Source: Lepidurus packardi
Lineage: Eukaryota; Arthropoda; Branchiopoda; Notostraca; Triopsidae
NCBI GenBank assembly: GCA_023053545.1
Contig: JAKZAN010000003.1
Location: forward strand, 405,501-469,500
Direction: 5' to 3'
Length of the DNA: 64,000 nucleotides
The number at the start of each line of letters is the position of its first letter. Position 1 is the first letter of the stretch. Below, piece by piece: positions 43,101 through 52,159 of this stretch. The translations under genes were made by a program, and so were the position numbers. A model generated the notes under the pieces. That model made no database searches. It saw only the letters and a program-made list of their open reading frames with translations, and was not told the origin of the DNA.

Positions 43101-45445
43101 ACCCCTTAGGATACCTTAGTCCTGTTGTTCTTTCAGCTAAGTTGCTTATGCAACGGGTCTGGAAACTAGAACTTGCTTGGAATGACCCGCTCCCTGAGTC
43201 AGTTAAATCCCCTTGGCTGAAATTTGTCAAAGACTTTGTGGGATTAGAATTACTTCAAATTCCACGTTTTTACTTTTCTTCTTTTAAATCGTCGGTTAGT
43301 TTGCACGTTTTCGCGGACGCAAGCCCGCTTGCGTACGGAGCTGTTGCCTATTTAGTCACGGCAAGCTCCTCTTCGTTCGTCATTTCGAAATCCCGGGTAG
43401 CACCTCTTAAGTCTTTGACCCTCCCCCATTTGGAACTCTTAGCTCTGAATCTGGCGTGCCGTTTGGCTCACTTCGTTCTCCAAAGTCTTCACTTCGAAGA
43501 CATTCCAGCCGTTTACCTTTGGACCGACTCCCGCATTGCGCTCCATTGGTCTACCGGCACTCGACCCCCTCGTCGTGCACTTGAAAATCGGGCTAATGAG
43601 ATCCAGAAGTTAATGGTCAAACTGCAAGCACGATTACTCCATTGCTCTTCCAGCGAGAACCCTGCTGATTTACTCACACGAGGTGTATCCTTGGGAAGAC
43701 TACAACATTCTGTGCTTTGGAACCATGGTCCTGATTTGCTGAAGCAACCTTCGCTTAACGAAACCCACCCTGAACAGAGTCATGTTGTAGCCCTTTTAGT
43801 CCAAAACAGATCTCTTACCCTCAGTGAGTCAGATACCCCGGATCCGGTCTTTCCCAACATTTTTTCTCGTTTTAGCTCATGGAGCAAAACGGTAAATGTA
43901 TTATCTTGGGTTCTCCGATTTGTTCGTAACCTGAAATGTATGGATAGACAAACTGGCCCCCTTCTACCTAAAGAACTAGAAACAGCAGAGAACTGGCTCT
44001 TTCGTTTGGCTCAAGCTTCGGATTTCCCTGAAGTAGTTAAAGAATTAAAGGAGAAACGAGAGACTTCCAAGCCGAAACTATCAATTATTCGTCAATTCGG
44101 TCTCTTTCTCGATGACAACTCAGTTCTTCGCTGTAAAGGACGTATACAGAATGCCTCTTTAACATTTTCGGCGAGGCATCCGGTCTTGTTGTCTAAGAAG
44201 TCACCTTTGACTCCCCTCTTAATACACCACTACCATCGTCAATCTTTACACTCTGGTGCAAATGCCCTTTTGACGCTTATTCGTCAGCGCTTTTGGGTCC
44301 CTGCTGCTCTCCCACTGATTAAGCAGATCATTCGTAAATGTATGATCTGCAAACGTCTCAATGGTTTGCCTTACAATGTGACCGAAGCCGCGCCTTTAAC
44401 CTATTCCCGTGTATCTCCTGGGTTTCCATTTGAAGTCACCGGACTGGACTTTTTGGGTCCCATTTTTGCCGTAAAGTCTCCTGAGACTGTTGATGTAAAA
44501 TTTTATGTCTGTCTATTTACATGTGCTAAAATCCGTGCAATTCATTTGGAACTCGTTAACGACCTGAGTGCTGTCGCCTTTCTTCACGCTCTTCAGAGAT
44601 TTATTAACAGAAGAGGCTGTCCCCTTGAACTTCTTTCTGATAATGCTACGAACCTTGAAGCCGCATCCAACGTTCTTAAGAATTTGCAGGCATCCAAAGT
44701 CGTTACCTCATATCTCTCCCAAAAGAAGATCACCTGGAGACATATCCCTAAACGTGCTCCTTGGTACGGAGGCTTTTGGGAGCGACTCGTCGGATTGACA
44801 AAGTCCCTGCTGAAAAGAACCTTAGGAAGAGCGCGCATCAAAGTCCAGGACTTAGTCACCTTGCTGACAGCTATAGAAGCTCAATTAAATAATCGGCCTC
44901 TTACCCAGAATTCTAATGATATTCAAGACGATCAACCTTTAACCCCTTCTCATTTTTTACATGGAAGAGTACTTCCTATTTTACATTGTGATTTGTCTTC
45001 CTTCGAAAAATCAGAACTGAGCGACCTCTCAAAGGCCCTTCATTGTCAACAATCCCTCCTGCAAATTTTCTGGCATCGTTGGTCCCGAGAATATCTAACG
45101 GCTCTCCGGTCTGCTCATTGCAATTTTTTATCCGGAAAACCGATAGAGATTAAAGAAGGGGATCTTGTCTTTATTCACGACGAAGAAAAAAGGTTATTCT
45201 GGAAAGTCGGCCGTGTTACTAAACTCTGTATGGGTTTGGATGGAGTTGTCCGTTCCGCCATACTTCGTACTGCAAACGGTACTACGAATCGCCCTTTATC
45301 CCGTTTGTACCCCATGGAAATCACCTTAGATTGTAAATCCAACCCTGTCACTGAGGACTCCCTACCAATTCGAGCAAGATCCTCGCGCCAAGCTGCCAAG
45401 AGAGCTAATTTGCGGATCCAGCAGATTGTTTCTGAAGAACAGTAA
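40145..45445 (+). CDS. BEL/Pao Gag-Pol polyprotein, intact
   Basis: 1766 residues from the first ATG. Gag (DUF1759-type, residues about 140-330) contains LQLRRFDGDVLEWQSFWDRF. Two zinc motifs follow near residue 395 (CFNCLSSSNHTTAVNC, CRICQQKHHTSLH). The aspartic protease near 480 reads LFDEGAQTSF. Reverse transcriptase has VTSDIEKAFLNI near 808 and YMDN near 888, where YxDD is the general pattern. RNase H starts near 1054 (VFADASPLAYGAVAYL) and includes LWTDSRIALHW. The integrase HHCC lies at about 1361-1400, and its acidic residues in GLDFLGP (1433), LLSDNATN (1496) and GGFWERL (1542). The C-terminal DUF5641-like region is at about 1670. One frame covers all of it, so no recoding is needed. 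It interrupts a hAT transposase. Confidence 0.95.
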   Translation: MAESLSNLKRARGASRGHITRTKNLGENLLQNILTPVEMVSQLSRIIAILQDKKVVVDGVTDQIKAALTLDIDLDEEYRQDEVWQSEFDEIFMRFESKLAFYRTLPATASQPSSSPMATLANPLITITPVPSSSYPNASVATTPFLRKSKLPTLQLRRFDGDVLEWQSFWDRFRAEIHDDPTLSPAVKFNYLLSVLEKDAREAITGLPSDVHYMEAIAILQENYGSKEKLVQARFKALQELKRSDGSLESLKNFLLRMNVHLRGLDALGKSPDSYGEYMVGVLLAKLPTETRRNLSRFQNNSTWTIATLRVALKQEVDLLEASEDEKVTSTPPVETPKAKPTPRGSPSAAALIMNTRNDARPIKCAFCADSHKAVECTRYATPEQRRVVVREKNLCFNCLSSSNHTTAVNCRSKNRCRICQQKHHTSLHGSAPTSSVIEASTSPTTALTLGIPPSSSLVFLKTAVAPVMVNGRTTVANILFDEGAQTSFATSDLMARLGHIPNQFVRTTLNVFGSSSRRSLPVTQLTIVTLQHEQYNIGVTVVPRIVVPLDLRTPVNLRDLPHLRNLTFAYPNVGQEVFPVDLLIGADFAWYFLQDVTIRGPGPTAVKSSLGYLLSGPLQSFSSVAPSCTLLLVGNASIPDEKRLEDFWRLESVGIGAEDTESDFLQEYQDSMIERQDDGKYVARLPWKSNHPPLPSNLGITTIRTENLMRKLRRDRSLLRKYDSVIQDYLLKGFIEKITLNSVSSGVHYLPHRAVVKDSATTPLRIVYDCSCKADPDSPSLNDCLEPGPALQNDLCGILLRFRSHRFVVTSDIEKAFLNISLHPKDRDFLRFLWPQDPQNPDSPLDVYRFKVLMFGVTSSPFILLAVLLKHLSSYDCPRASLLKGDIYMDNLLTGTDTEQELLQLYQDAQRMLAEARLNLRDWSSNSPLLQQFTGVDPSSAMVKTLGLLWAPKEDFLSYPPLNLSMDVATMTKRILLKQISSIFDPLGYLSPVVLSAKLLMQRVWKLELAWNDPLPESVKSPWLKFVKDFVGLELLQIPRFYFSSFKSSVSLHVFADASPLAYGAVAYLVTASSSSFVISKSRVAPLKSLTLPHLELLALNLACRLAHFVLQSLHFEDIPAVYLWTDSRIALHWSTGTRPPRRALENRANEIQKLMVKLQARLLHCSSSENPADLLTRGVSLGRLQHSVLWNHGPDLLKQPSLNETHPEQSHVVALLVQNRSLTLSESDTPDPVFPNIFSRFSSWSKTVNVLSWVLRFVRNLKCMDRQTGPLLPKELETAENWLFRLAQASDFPEVVKELKEKRETSKPKLSIIRQFGLFLDDNSVLRCKGRIQNASLTFSARHPVLLSKKSPLTPLLIHHYHRQSLHSGANALLTLIRQRFWVPAALPLIKQIIRKCMICKRLNGLPYNVTEAAPLTYSRVSPGFPFEVTGLDFLGPIFAVKSPETVDVKFYVCLFTCAKIRAIHLELVNDLSAVAFLHALQRFINRRGCPLELLSDNATNLEAASNVLKNLQASKVVTSYLSQKKITWRHIPKRAPWYGGFWERLVGLTKSLLKRTLGRARIKVQDLVTLLTAIEAQLNNRPLTQNSNDIQDDQPLTPSHFLHGRVLPILHCDLSSFEKSELSDLSKALHCQQSLLQIFWHRWSREYLTALRSAHCNFLSGKPIEIKEGDLVFIHDEEKRLFWKVGRVTKLCMGLDGVVRSAILRTANGTTNRPLSRLYPMEITLDCKSNPVTEDSLPIRARSSRQAAKRANLRIQQIVSEEQ

Positions 45446-45470
45446 TCTGCATCTTTGGCCGGCGGGAGGA

Positions 45471-45777
45471 TGTTGTGAATTTGACTGCTTTCTTGTATCA
45501 TTTGCTTTTCCCGCCCCATTTTGTACCCTCTTGCATCTTTCTGGACCAAGGGTGCAAGGGGTTGGTAGCCCTGCCGTTTTTCCTGTTCTCGCACTCTCGC
45601 CGATTCCCATGTGACTAGCTATAGTTTGTAGCAACGTTTCCTTTTAATAAATTCTGACGATTTTACAAGACCTCTGTTTCTAGTGATTGTATCAAGTTGG
45701 ACAAGGCCCTTACCCCAAACCTCAACACACAACGCAGGCCTCATTTTATTCCCATACTTTATAAGAAATTCACGTCA
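45471..45777 (+). repeat. BEL/Pao 3' LTR, 307 bp
   Basis: Partner of 39815-40121; preceded by a purine tract and followed by GTATG. Confidence 0.95.
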
Positions 45778-47518
45778 GTATGCGTAATTCTGTTCACCAC
45801 TTCTTTCCATAGCTTTCGACTCATAATGATCGAAGGTACCGGCTTTCCTTAAATCTTCTAGGTATGTTACCAAGGACCAATAAAGTTCAGCGATCATACC
45901 AAGTTTGATTCTCACAGATTGCAGTGATTTGCTCACTTTTTTAAATCTCTCCAGGATATAATCCACAGCAGGGTCAGGAAGCACATTTACAGGGAGTCGA
46001 TCAAATTAAAAAGACATGAAGCGTCAGAACGCGTAGATGGTTTTTCACTTGTGTCATTAGCGATTATCTGAAGAGCTGCCAATATCTCATTCCAAGAGCA
46101 AGAGGGACTTCGGCAGGCGTCACTCCGAGCCGACCATCTTGTCTGAGAAAGGCTCTTTACAACTGTTGAGTTTGGCTTCACTTGAGATAACAAAACTTCC
46201 CATCTGTGTGTCGAGATCGAGAAAAAATTATACAGTTCCTGTAAAGTACCGAAGAAAGATATAGCAGCCTCACAAGACTCAGCAGCACATGATCCAACAA
46301 GATTCAGAGAGTGAGCCGAACAGGGGACGAAAACTACCAGAGGATTCAAATGTTTTATTCTCGCTTGAAGACCGGAATATACACCCGACATGTTGTTTGC
46401 GTTGTCATAAGACTGTCCGCGACAGTTGGCGATATCCAAGTCATGATTTTTCAAGGTCTGGAGAACAACGTTAGCCAGATCTTCTGCTTTATGGCCACAA
46501 TTCGGTACGAATCTTAAAAATCGTTCGACAGAACATCCCTCTGCAGACACATATCGTACTATGAATGATAGTTGATCCACGTGGGAGATGTTCTCGTGGC
46601 GTTTTATGTGCGTGTCCAGAAAAGGGTCAAGCTCAGCCAAAAGTTCTAGCTTCACAACATAGTTCCCACCGTTTCTCGAACCAAATCTTTCATGTGAACC
46701 TCTAAACGGCAATCCACGTGCAGACAATGACCTCACAACAGCAAGAATCCGCCATAAGACCTCATGCCAGTATTTATTTCTTCTTCCGTTTGAAGCACAA
46801 GACTCTTGTCAACTCTACCGCCAACATTCTTCCTCGCTAATCGCGTCGCACACGCTGACCTGTGATCGTCTGAATTTTCATGATCCTTCATCCTCTGACC
46901 TGAATTTTTCCAGTCGTTGTACCCTTCGTCATTAGCTAGCGACCACGATTTTCTAAACATCTTACAAGGGGCGCAGAACACGGTACCTTTGCTCTTTGTA
47001 AATACTAGCCAAGGCCGAGGTCGTTTTTCACCATTAGCCAATGTTCGGCTAAAGAGTGACAGGGATAGATAAATCGTTGTATCTGCGTATTCACGCTTTG
47101 AAGAAGAAAAATCTGCATCAATATTTTGTTTCACGCCATTTTGTACGAAGTGTTCGAGTGTGGCATCGTCCAGTATCCACTCGGCAGGATCGTCACTAAC
47201 AGACGTGAATGAAGAGACCGCAAAACATGTGTTCGCATGCGATTCAGGATGTTCACCAGAATCTCCAACGACTGCAGCAAAGTTTTCGGAAATCAAGTTT
47301 CGAGGAATTTGAGGTAGCTCGTCACAGTCAGACACGCTTGCCGGTCGATGGTCGTCACTCCAATTGCTAGAGGCTGATGCACTGCTAGTAGGTCTGGAAG
47401 TGGCGAAAAACGAATCCAACTTAGGGACATTAGAAAGAAGCTCCTTTTCCTTCTGCAATTTTTCCTTATTCTTTTTTCTTTTCTGGAACCCACTCAGTGT
47501 TTTGTTGACGACAGACAT
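45778..47518 (-). pseudogene. hAT transposase (TTF/ZMYM type), N-terminal and central parts
   Basis: ATG at 47518 opens a Lys-rich start (KTLSGFQKRKKNKEKLQKEK), then the TTF-type zinc finger (RPRPWLVFTKSKGTVFCAPC, then HENSDDHRSAC). A frame change near 46780 leads to RSLSARGLPFRGSHERFGS, then GQSYDNANNMSGVYSGLQ with the second catalytic Asp, and FVPCSAHSLNLVG. A stop and a second frame change lie near 45985-46000. The reading then runs to SGEQNYAY at the BEL/Pao insertion and continues at 39814. Typical domain order for DUF4371 hAT proteins; inactive. Confidence 0.83.
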
Positions 47519-48179
47519 TGTTAATCTCTAGAAAATAGCATTGATTCTATAAAGCGGCTGATTGTAATACTCAATTATCACAATAATCGGTGCCTACTTT
47601 AGTAACTTACAACAACTCTCTAACACTCTGCGAGTTCCCACTTTCACTATCGCTGGTCGCTATGATATCTTTTCTCTTAATCTCTTCTTTTGAACTTACT
47701 GTAAACAAGTCAAAACAGGCGTGTCCTTGTGTAAGACGCTAGAGCTGTGGTTTGCAGGGGGATTCAGAATGTGTTGCCACCTTCATTGAAGCGCGAATTA
47801 TGAAAAGCGGAGAAAAGAACCTACGCTGGCTTAAAAAAATCTGACTTCTTTAAATTTGATCACGTCGTAGGCTTTCAGCCTGTTGACGTTTCCTTTATGG
47901 AAAAAGGTTCGAGAAAGCATACATTATTTATTAGTCAGCATAAATTTATTTAGTCAGGTACACAGTACCTGACTAACTTAACCTAATTAAACATAATATA
48001 ACCTAACCAAACTAAAAATTACCAAGCTCAAACTAATTACACTTAAACCTACATGAAAAAATATTACCCCGTGGGCCCCTGGGCCAAGGTACAAAATGGG
48101 CTCCTAAATGGTCGGGATGGGCCCCTAGCCTCGTGGGGCCCTGGGCCCGTGCCCAGTTGGCCCATGCGATAAGAGGGCC
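47519..48179. other. hAT 5' flank, no gene recognised
   Basis: No open frame of note. Near 48060-48180 it becomes rich in GGGCCC words (GGGCCCCTGGGCC and variants), which also occur near 38980-39015 and 48395-48435, consistent with subterminal sequence of the surrounding hAT element. Confidence 0.4.
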
Positions 48180-48262
48180 CTGGTGTCGGGACTTGAACTG
48201 GTGAACTATAGAACGAAAGTTAGGGAATTTAACCACTCCGCCAATCACTCGGTAGGTGAGGC
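48180..48262 (-). ncRNA. tRNA-like sequence, probable SINE head or tRNA pseudogene
   Basis: On the minus strand GGCGGAGTGGTTAA (about 48230-48243) matches a tRNA A box of the Ser/Leu type, and about 35 bases later GTTCAAGTCCCGAC (about 48185-48198) matches a B box. I could not fold a convincing anticodon arm or full acceptor stem. This looks like a tRNA-derived SINE head or a degraded tRNA rather than a working tRNA gene. Confidence 0.45.
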
Positions 48263-48804
48263 TATAAGACATAACTTTTTCAAAGTCTCCGAAATGATCT
48301 CCAGTTATTTTACATACTATTACATAAATTAATATTTCGTACGGAAAAATTGAAGTTTTCTTTTATTTGTCTTGTGCCCTCAACGTACTTCGGCACCTGG
48401 CCCGGGGCCCCCTCCGAGGCTGGGGCCCCTAGGCAGCTGCCTAATATGCCAGTCGGAGATACGGCACATAATGTGTTGTGCGTATCCTAGAAACGGGGCC
48501 ACGCCAGAACCCGGACCCTTCAGAATAATGGGTAGCGAGGATCTTCCGATCTTCTGGAACGTACTGGTCCCACGTTTGTCAAAGGTTTTCTAAAACACCA
48601 AGATCTACGTTACTGTCACGGTAGTTTATTGAGTTTAGAACGTTCGGTTCGAAAGATTTTCGGTTAGGTAGGTTAGGTGATGTAAGAGTTGTAACGACCT
48701 GGACGACCTCTGACTCACGTCTCGGTAGATCCCCAAGATCCAGAACCCCTTCAAAGATCAAGATCCAGGAGAAATTACTTCTCGACGTTGATGGCGCATT
48801 GGTC

Positions 48805-49230
48805 AAGTTTTAGTTAATAATTGTTGGCGCAAATGGTTGCGCGAATATCTACCGATGCTCATCGAACGCCACGGATGGATACTTTCAACCCGAAACATTT
48901 TTGCAGGGACCTCGTTTTGATAGTCGACCCCAATACACCACGAGGACAAAGGCCTCTCGGACGCGTTATCCAGCCAATAGCAGGAGCTGACGGGATTGTA
49001 AGAGCTGCAAGAGTCAAAACGGCACACTGAGAAACCACACTACCAACCGTGAGGTTGTTCCTCTTAGAAGAAGCAGGTTAAGATACTGTTTCAGCGTTGG
49101 CTAAAACAGGGCCGGCTATGTTCCAGCTGGAATGCCAAGGTCCGGCTAATCGTCAAGGGTCAGCCCCATTGTGATCGGACCTTGACATTTTCTGCGGAAT
49201 TGGAATCGTTGCCTTACCAGCCCGGGAGGA
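48805..49230 (+). pseudogene. BEL/Pao integrase C-terminal end
   Basis: Blocks from the end of BEL/Pao pol (DUF5641-type): [19 protein letters not shown] near 48812, then after a frame change [21 protein letters not shown] near 48910, [15 protein letters not shown], and VRLFLLEEAG past an in-frame stop. A purine tract (CCCGGGAGGAGA near 49220) would precede the 3' LTR. The same orientation as the BEL/Pao remnant at 36710-38956 makes it possible that both belong to one element split by the hAT insertion. Confidence 0.68.
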
Positions 49231-50031
49231 GATATACATAATGAGCTTGAGCAAATGGAAGACGGACGGGTTGGGGAGTCTTGGTGATTGGGAGACTTAG
49301 GGCCGTTACTCTCGATCTCTGAACTCGTACAATACTCTCGAAACTCGAAAATTATAATTTGTTAGTTCCTGTATTTTTGTATGCTTGTTTTTAGTGCTAA
49401 TTTGTGTGGGAAATTTAGAACTAGTCATAAAATCATCGACTTCTCATCGTGTATGTCGGAAATAATGGTCAGGTAAATATTGGGGAAACTTAAACCCTGC
49501 GTTGTGTGTTTTTGTGTTTTTAAATGAATAAGTTTGGCTCGGTCTTACGACTTTTATTAATGCCAGCAAGGCAGCGCACATAACAAAGGTAGGAGAGCGC
49601 TTGCACCAAGGTGCAGTGGAACATTGGCCTCTCTATGGCGAAAAACGACTGCCTTTTATAGGGGGACAAATGTCAGAGAAAGAACTAGAAGAAAGGTTTA
49701 GAAGTACTGAGGGAAAGGTTAGCTTTGGCAGCACGTGCAGGGTGGATCGAAGAGAAAGGATCAATAAAGTTGAAAAAACAGAAAGAAGCGATCGATAGGG
49801 TACAAAACTGAACATTGAACACGTGCTGCGAAGAATAGAATAGGAGGTAGGATAGAAAGGAGATAGAACATAAGGGAGGAAATCGGAATTTCCGACAGTG
49901 TACATTTATTTCGACTTTTATTCCGACCTCGCGTTCTTCTGTAAACCGATTTTCGTCCAATGCATCGTTACCCGCATTTCACGCAGTCTTACGTTGAACC
50001 TTGATTACTTTACTTTCGCGCAGTCGGTAGG
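49231..50031. other. LTR-like non-coding DNA
   Basis: No real coding frame. It lies between a BEL/Pao pol end with its purine tract and a gag fragment preceded by a CGCGCAGTCGGTAGG primer-site-like sequence (about 50016-50030), so it most likely contains one or two LTRs. I found no partner copies in the window to set limits. A Glu/Lys/Arg-rich open frame at 49601-49798 looks like a composition artefact. Confidence 0.4.
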
Positions 50032-50412
50032 ATGGCTACCCCTATCAGTTCTACTGGTAAAAAGTTACAAGATGTTAGTTTTTGCCATGAGTTCAAAGGC
50101 AGTAAAAGTGAAGTGTGGATGACATGGTACAGGCATTTCGATAAAAGCATCATCTTCAATGGTTTAGCCGATACTGTAGCCGCCGAATTGCTAGCAGTGA
50201 CACTGCGTGGGAGAGCTGAAGTTGCAGATTCAGGACTCCAGAAGAAGGTTCAAAGTGATTATCGGAAATCACTAGACGGAAAAAAAGTGTTCGACCAGGT
50301 TAATCCCGATCTGTATAAAAGTCGATTTAACTCTATGGTACGTGGTAAAGACATAACTGTTGGGGAATTTGTGCATAAGCTCAAGTAAGTACAGATTCGG
50401 GATCAGCTAGTA
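50032..50412 (+). pseudogene. LTR-retrotransposon gag, N-terminal fragment
   Basis: ATG at 50032 opens a 118-residue frame: FKGSKSEVWMTWYRHFD, LADTVAAELLAVTLRGRAEV, then KSRFNSMVRGKDITVGEFVHKL, a Ty3/Gypsy-type capsid pattern. After an in-frame TAA (50389) the reading VQIRDQLV still fits the family, then homology stops at about 50412, where I place the left end of the Polinton. Confidence 0.6.
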
Positions 50413-50679
50413 CCCTGAGTAGTATAGGTACCACCATTACTGCCACCTCCATTACTGCAGCACCAATAGGAAGCCTCCATTTCCCCCAAGGCCCGCCCCT
50501 TTTACGGCTGCACCAATAGGATGCCTTCATTTCTCCCCTAGTCCCCGCCCTGACGCCTGCGCAGTATGGTTTGACAACACCTAGTTTCTAGCGTTTCCGC
50601 CACTTTCACGTTGGCGCTGTCCTCACAATTGAGCAGCTCTCGTGTCGACAACAGTGTCCTCCGCCAACAAACTTAATTA

Positions 50680-50901
50680 CCATTAAAGTTAAAGACACTT
50701 TTTCGGACTCGACATTAAAGTTAAAGACACTTTTTCAGGATTACCATTAAAGTTAAAGACACTTTTTCAGATTCGACATTAAAGTTAAGGACACTTTTTC
50801 AGATTCGACATTAAAGTTAAGGACACTTTTTCGAGAATAGACATTAAAGTTAATGACACTTTTTCGGAGATAGACATTTAAGTTAAAGACACTTTTTGTA
50901 A
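50680..50901. repeat. 32-bp tandem array in the Polinton left arm
   Basis: Seven copies of a 32-33 base unit containing ATTAAAGTTAA and GACACTTTTTC, separated by variable CAGATTCGAC-like spacers. The last copy is the most diverged. Upstream, at about 50455-50560, an ACCAATAGGA-containing block of about 45 bases is duplicated. Confidence 0.9.
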
Positions 50902-50976
50902 GTTTAACCTTTGAAATGTATTTTCTTTCAACAAATACAATTACAAATTCATTCAAAATAATGGTTGGTGGTTTCA

Positions 50977-51290
50977 CTACACTGTAAGATTTTTTGGAGA
51001 GTGTGCCATCATGCTCATCAGGCTATCAACTGTTGCACACACACTGATAACACCAACTCACCCACTCTTGCGTTTGCACAGCCCCTCTGGCTAGGGTGCT
51101 TGTCAGCTCACACTCCCCTCAAGCTCCCATGTTGGCCAATCCTCACTCTTCCATCGGTATGATTCCTCAGATGAGCGCGCTTGACAACCCCCTCTTTGAC
51201 ATCTGTGCAACCCTTAGACTGAACAGTTTCAAAATCCCCAATTCTCGCAACCACACACCCACACACACACATTCCAACCAGGATGTTTGA
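50977..51290 (-). repeat. diverged duplicate of 52115-52480, including a dead gene start
   Basis: On the minus strand ATG at 51012 opens MMAHSPKNL and stops after 11 codons at 50977. It matches the start MMARSPKSF of the 150-residue gene at 52150. The upstream sequences of both copies also match (CTCTTGCG..TGCGCA and GTTTGACAACCC words). A second relic, with LGKFGIY on the minus strand, lies at about 51600-51672 and matches LGKFRIY of the same gene. Confidence 0.75.
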
Positions 51291-51697
51291 CAAACTCAAG
51301 GCTATCACCAGCACGTCTCCCATTTATGAAACCAGTGGAACCAACACAGATCAACACGATGGTTCAATAAACTCTGCTAGAGCATAAGAATGACTGAAGA
51401 CTTGGCTGTAGTCTATTTGAGATTAGTCGACAACAACCCTGTGGAGTTAACCACATGTTTTATTAATTCCAAATTATCTCGAAACAATTTTTACTACCAA
51501 CATTTCACTTTGTGATAATAATTACAGTTTGTCGTGATGTTGGAGTAAAGCTTATGCGAGCGTCCACAAGAACTTCATTTATTTGTTATGTAGTAATATT
51601 TATTGTTATCACGTGTTACTACGTTTTTGATAACCTTCACAGCAGCACTGTAAATACCAAATTTACCCAAAATGAATTTTAACGTGTTGAATACATT
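51291..51697. other. Polinton left arm, non-coding
   Basis: No clear gene. A 34-codon plus-strand frame starts at ATG 51283 (MFDKLKAITSTSP) without recognisable relatives. Minus-strand relics of the 150-residue gene lie near 51600-51672. Confidence 0.45.
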
Positions 51698-52150
51698 TCA
51701 ATACATACAAACATTTACAGAATTACCGTTGTTAAATGTGCAGGTGTACACAAACATTGGTTCTACAATTTCTGTAGAAGTCCACGTGGATTGCATATAG
51801 TCATTCCACAGGAAATGATCGGCAACATCCATCGACCAGGTCAGTCCATCATCAAGCAGACATCCGTTAATAGATTGAATAGAAGCGGTCTCACCACCAA
51901 CGAATAGGTTCACAAGCATTCTTTGTTGAGAAGGTTCTGGAATAAACCGGAAAGCACCATCTTGCGCGCAAACCCAAATTTCGTTGAAATTGTTGTGAAA
52001 CACAATCGGATCTTCGTTATGTATAAATTTAATACATGCTTGACTCGAACTATCACACGTTACAAGACATTGATAACCATTTGCAGCTGCTATGTAAATA
52101 CGAAATTTACCCAAAGCAGTAACAAAACTTTTTGGAGAGCGTGCCATCAT
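51698..52150 (-). CDS. Polinton unknown protein, 150 residues
   Basis: Start chosen at ATG 52150 (MMARSPKSF), because the duplicated relic at 51012 begins at the same codon. Eight cysteines are spread over the protein (YQCLVTCDSSSQAC, IWVCAQDG, NGCLLDDG, YTCTFNNG, then VCMY at the end). Alternating hydrophobic and polar residues suggest a beta-rich fold. There is no signal peptide, membrane segment or catalytic motif. I do not recognise it. It sits at the left end of the capsid gene cluster, oriented like those genes. Upstream of its ATG lies the repeat field at 52160-52510. Duplication and decay of one copy suggest a fast-changing accessory gene. Confidence 0.55.
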   Translation of the reverse strand: MMARSPKSFVTALGKFRIYIAAANGYQCLVTCDSSSQACIKFIHNEDPIVFHNNFNEIWVCAQDGAFRFIPEPSQQRMLVNLFVGGETASIQSINGCLLDDGLTWSMDVADHFLWNDYMQSTWTSTEIVEPMFVYTCTFNNGNSVNVCMY

Positions 52151-52159
52151 GCTCGTCGG

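Larger units (their letters stand above)
39815..45777 (+). mobile_element. complete, apparently young BEL/Pao retrotransposon
   Basis: Two 307-base LTRs (39815-40121 and 45471-45777), TGTTGTG...CACGTCA, look identical by eye. The flanks are GTATG at 39810-39814 and GTATG at 45778-45782, a perfect 5-bp duplication. A primer-binding site follows the left LTR and a purine tract (GGCGGGAGGA) precedes the right one. A single open frame of 1766 codons fills the interior. Every visible part is intact, so it may be able to move. Confidence 0.96.
38957..48475 (-). mobile_element. hAT element (TTF/ZMYM type) split by a BEL/Pao element; ends tentative
   Basis: The left end is taken as CAGTGCCGGATTTAGCGAC at 38957, a typical hAT start. 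On the right, the minus-strand sequence near 48475 reads GTGCCGTATCTCCGAC followed by GGCAG and GGGGCCCC blocks, resembling the left end, but the match is weak and the 8-bp flanks do not agree. The transposase lies on the minus strand in two pieces (45778-47518 and 39174-39814). Confidence 0.45.

Noticed and set aside
49601-49798. 65-codon plus-strand open frame
   Set aside because: Charged low-complexity translation in LTR-like DNA, with an equally long Phe/Ser-rich frame on the other strand; no homology recognised.
50680-50901. CRISPR-like array
   Set aside because: Spacers are not unique and are only a few bases long; a tandem minisatellite in eukaryotic DNA.
50753-50977. 74-codon minus-strand open frame with repeated residues
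   Set aside because: It is the translation of the 32-bp tandem array.
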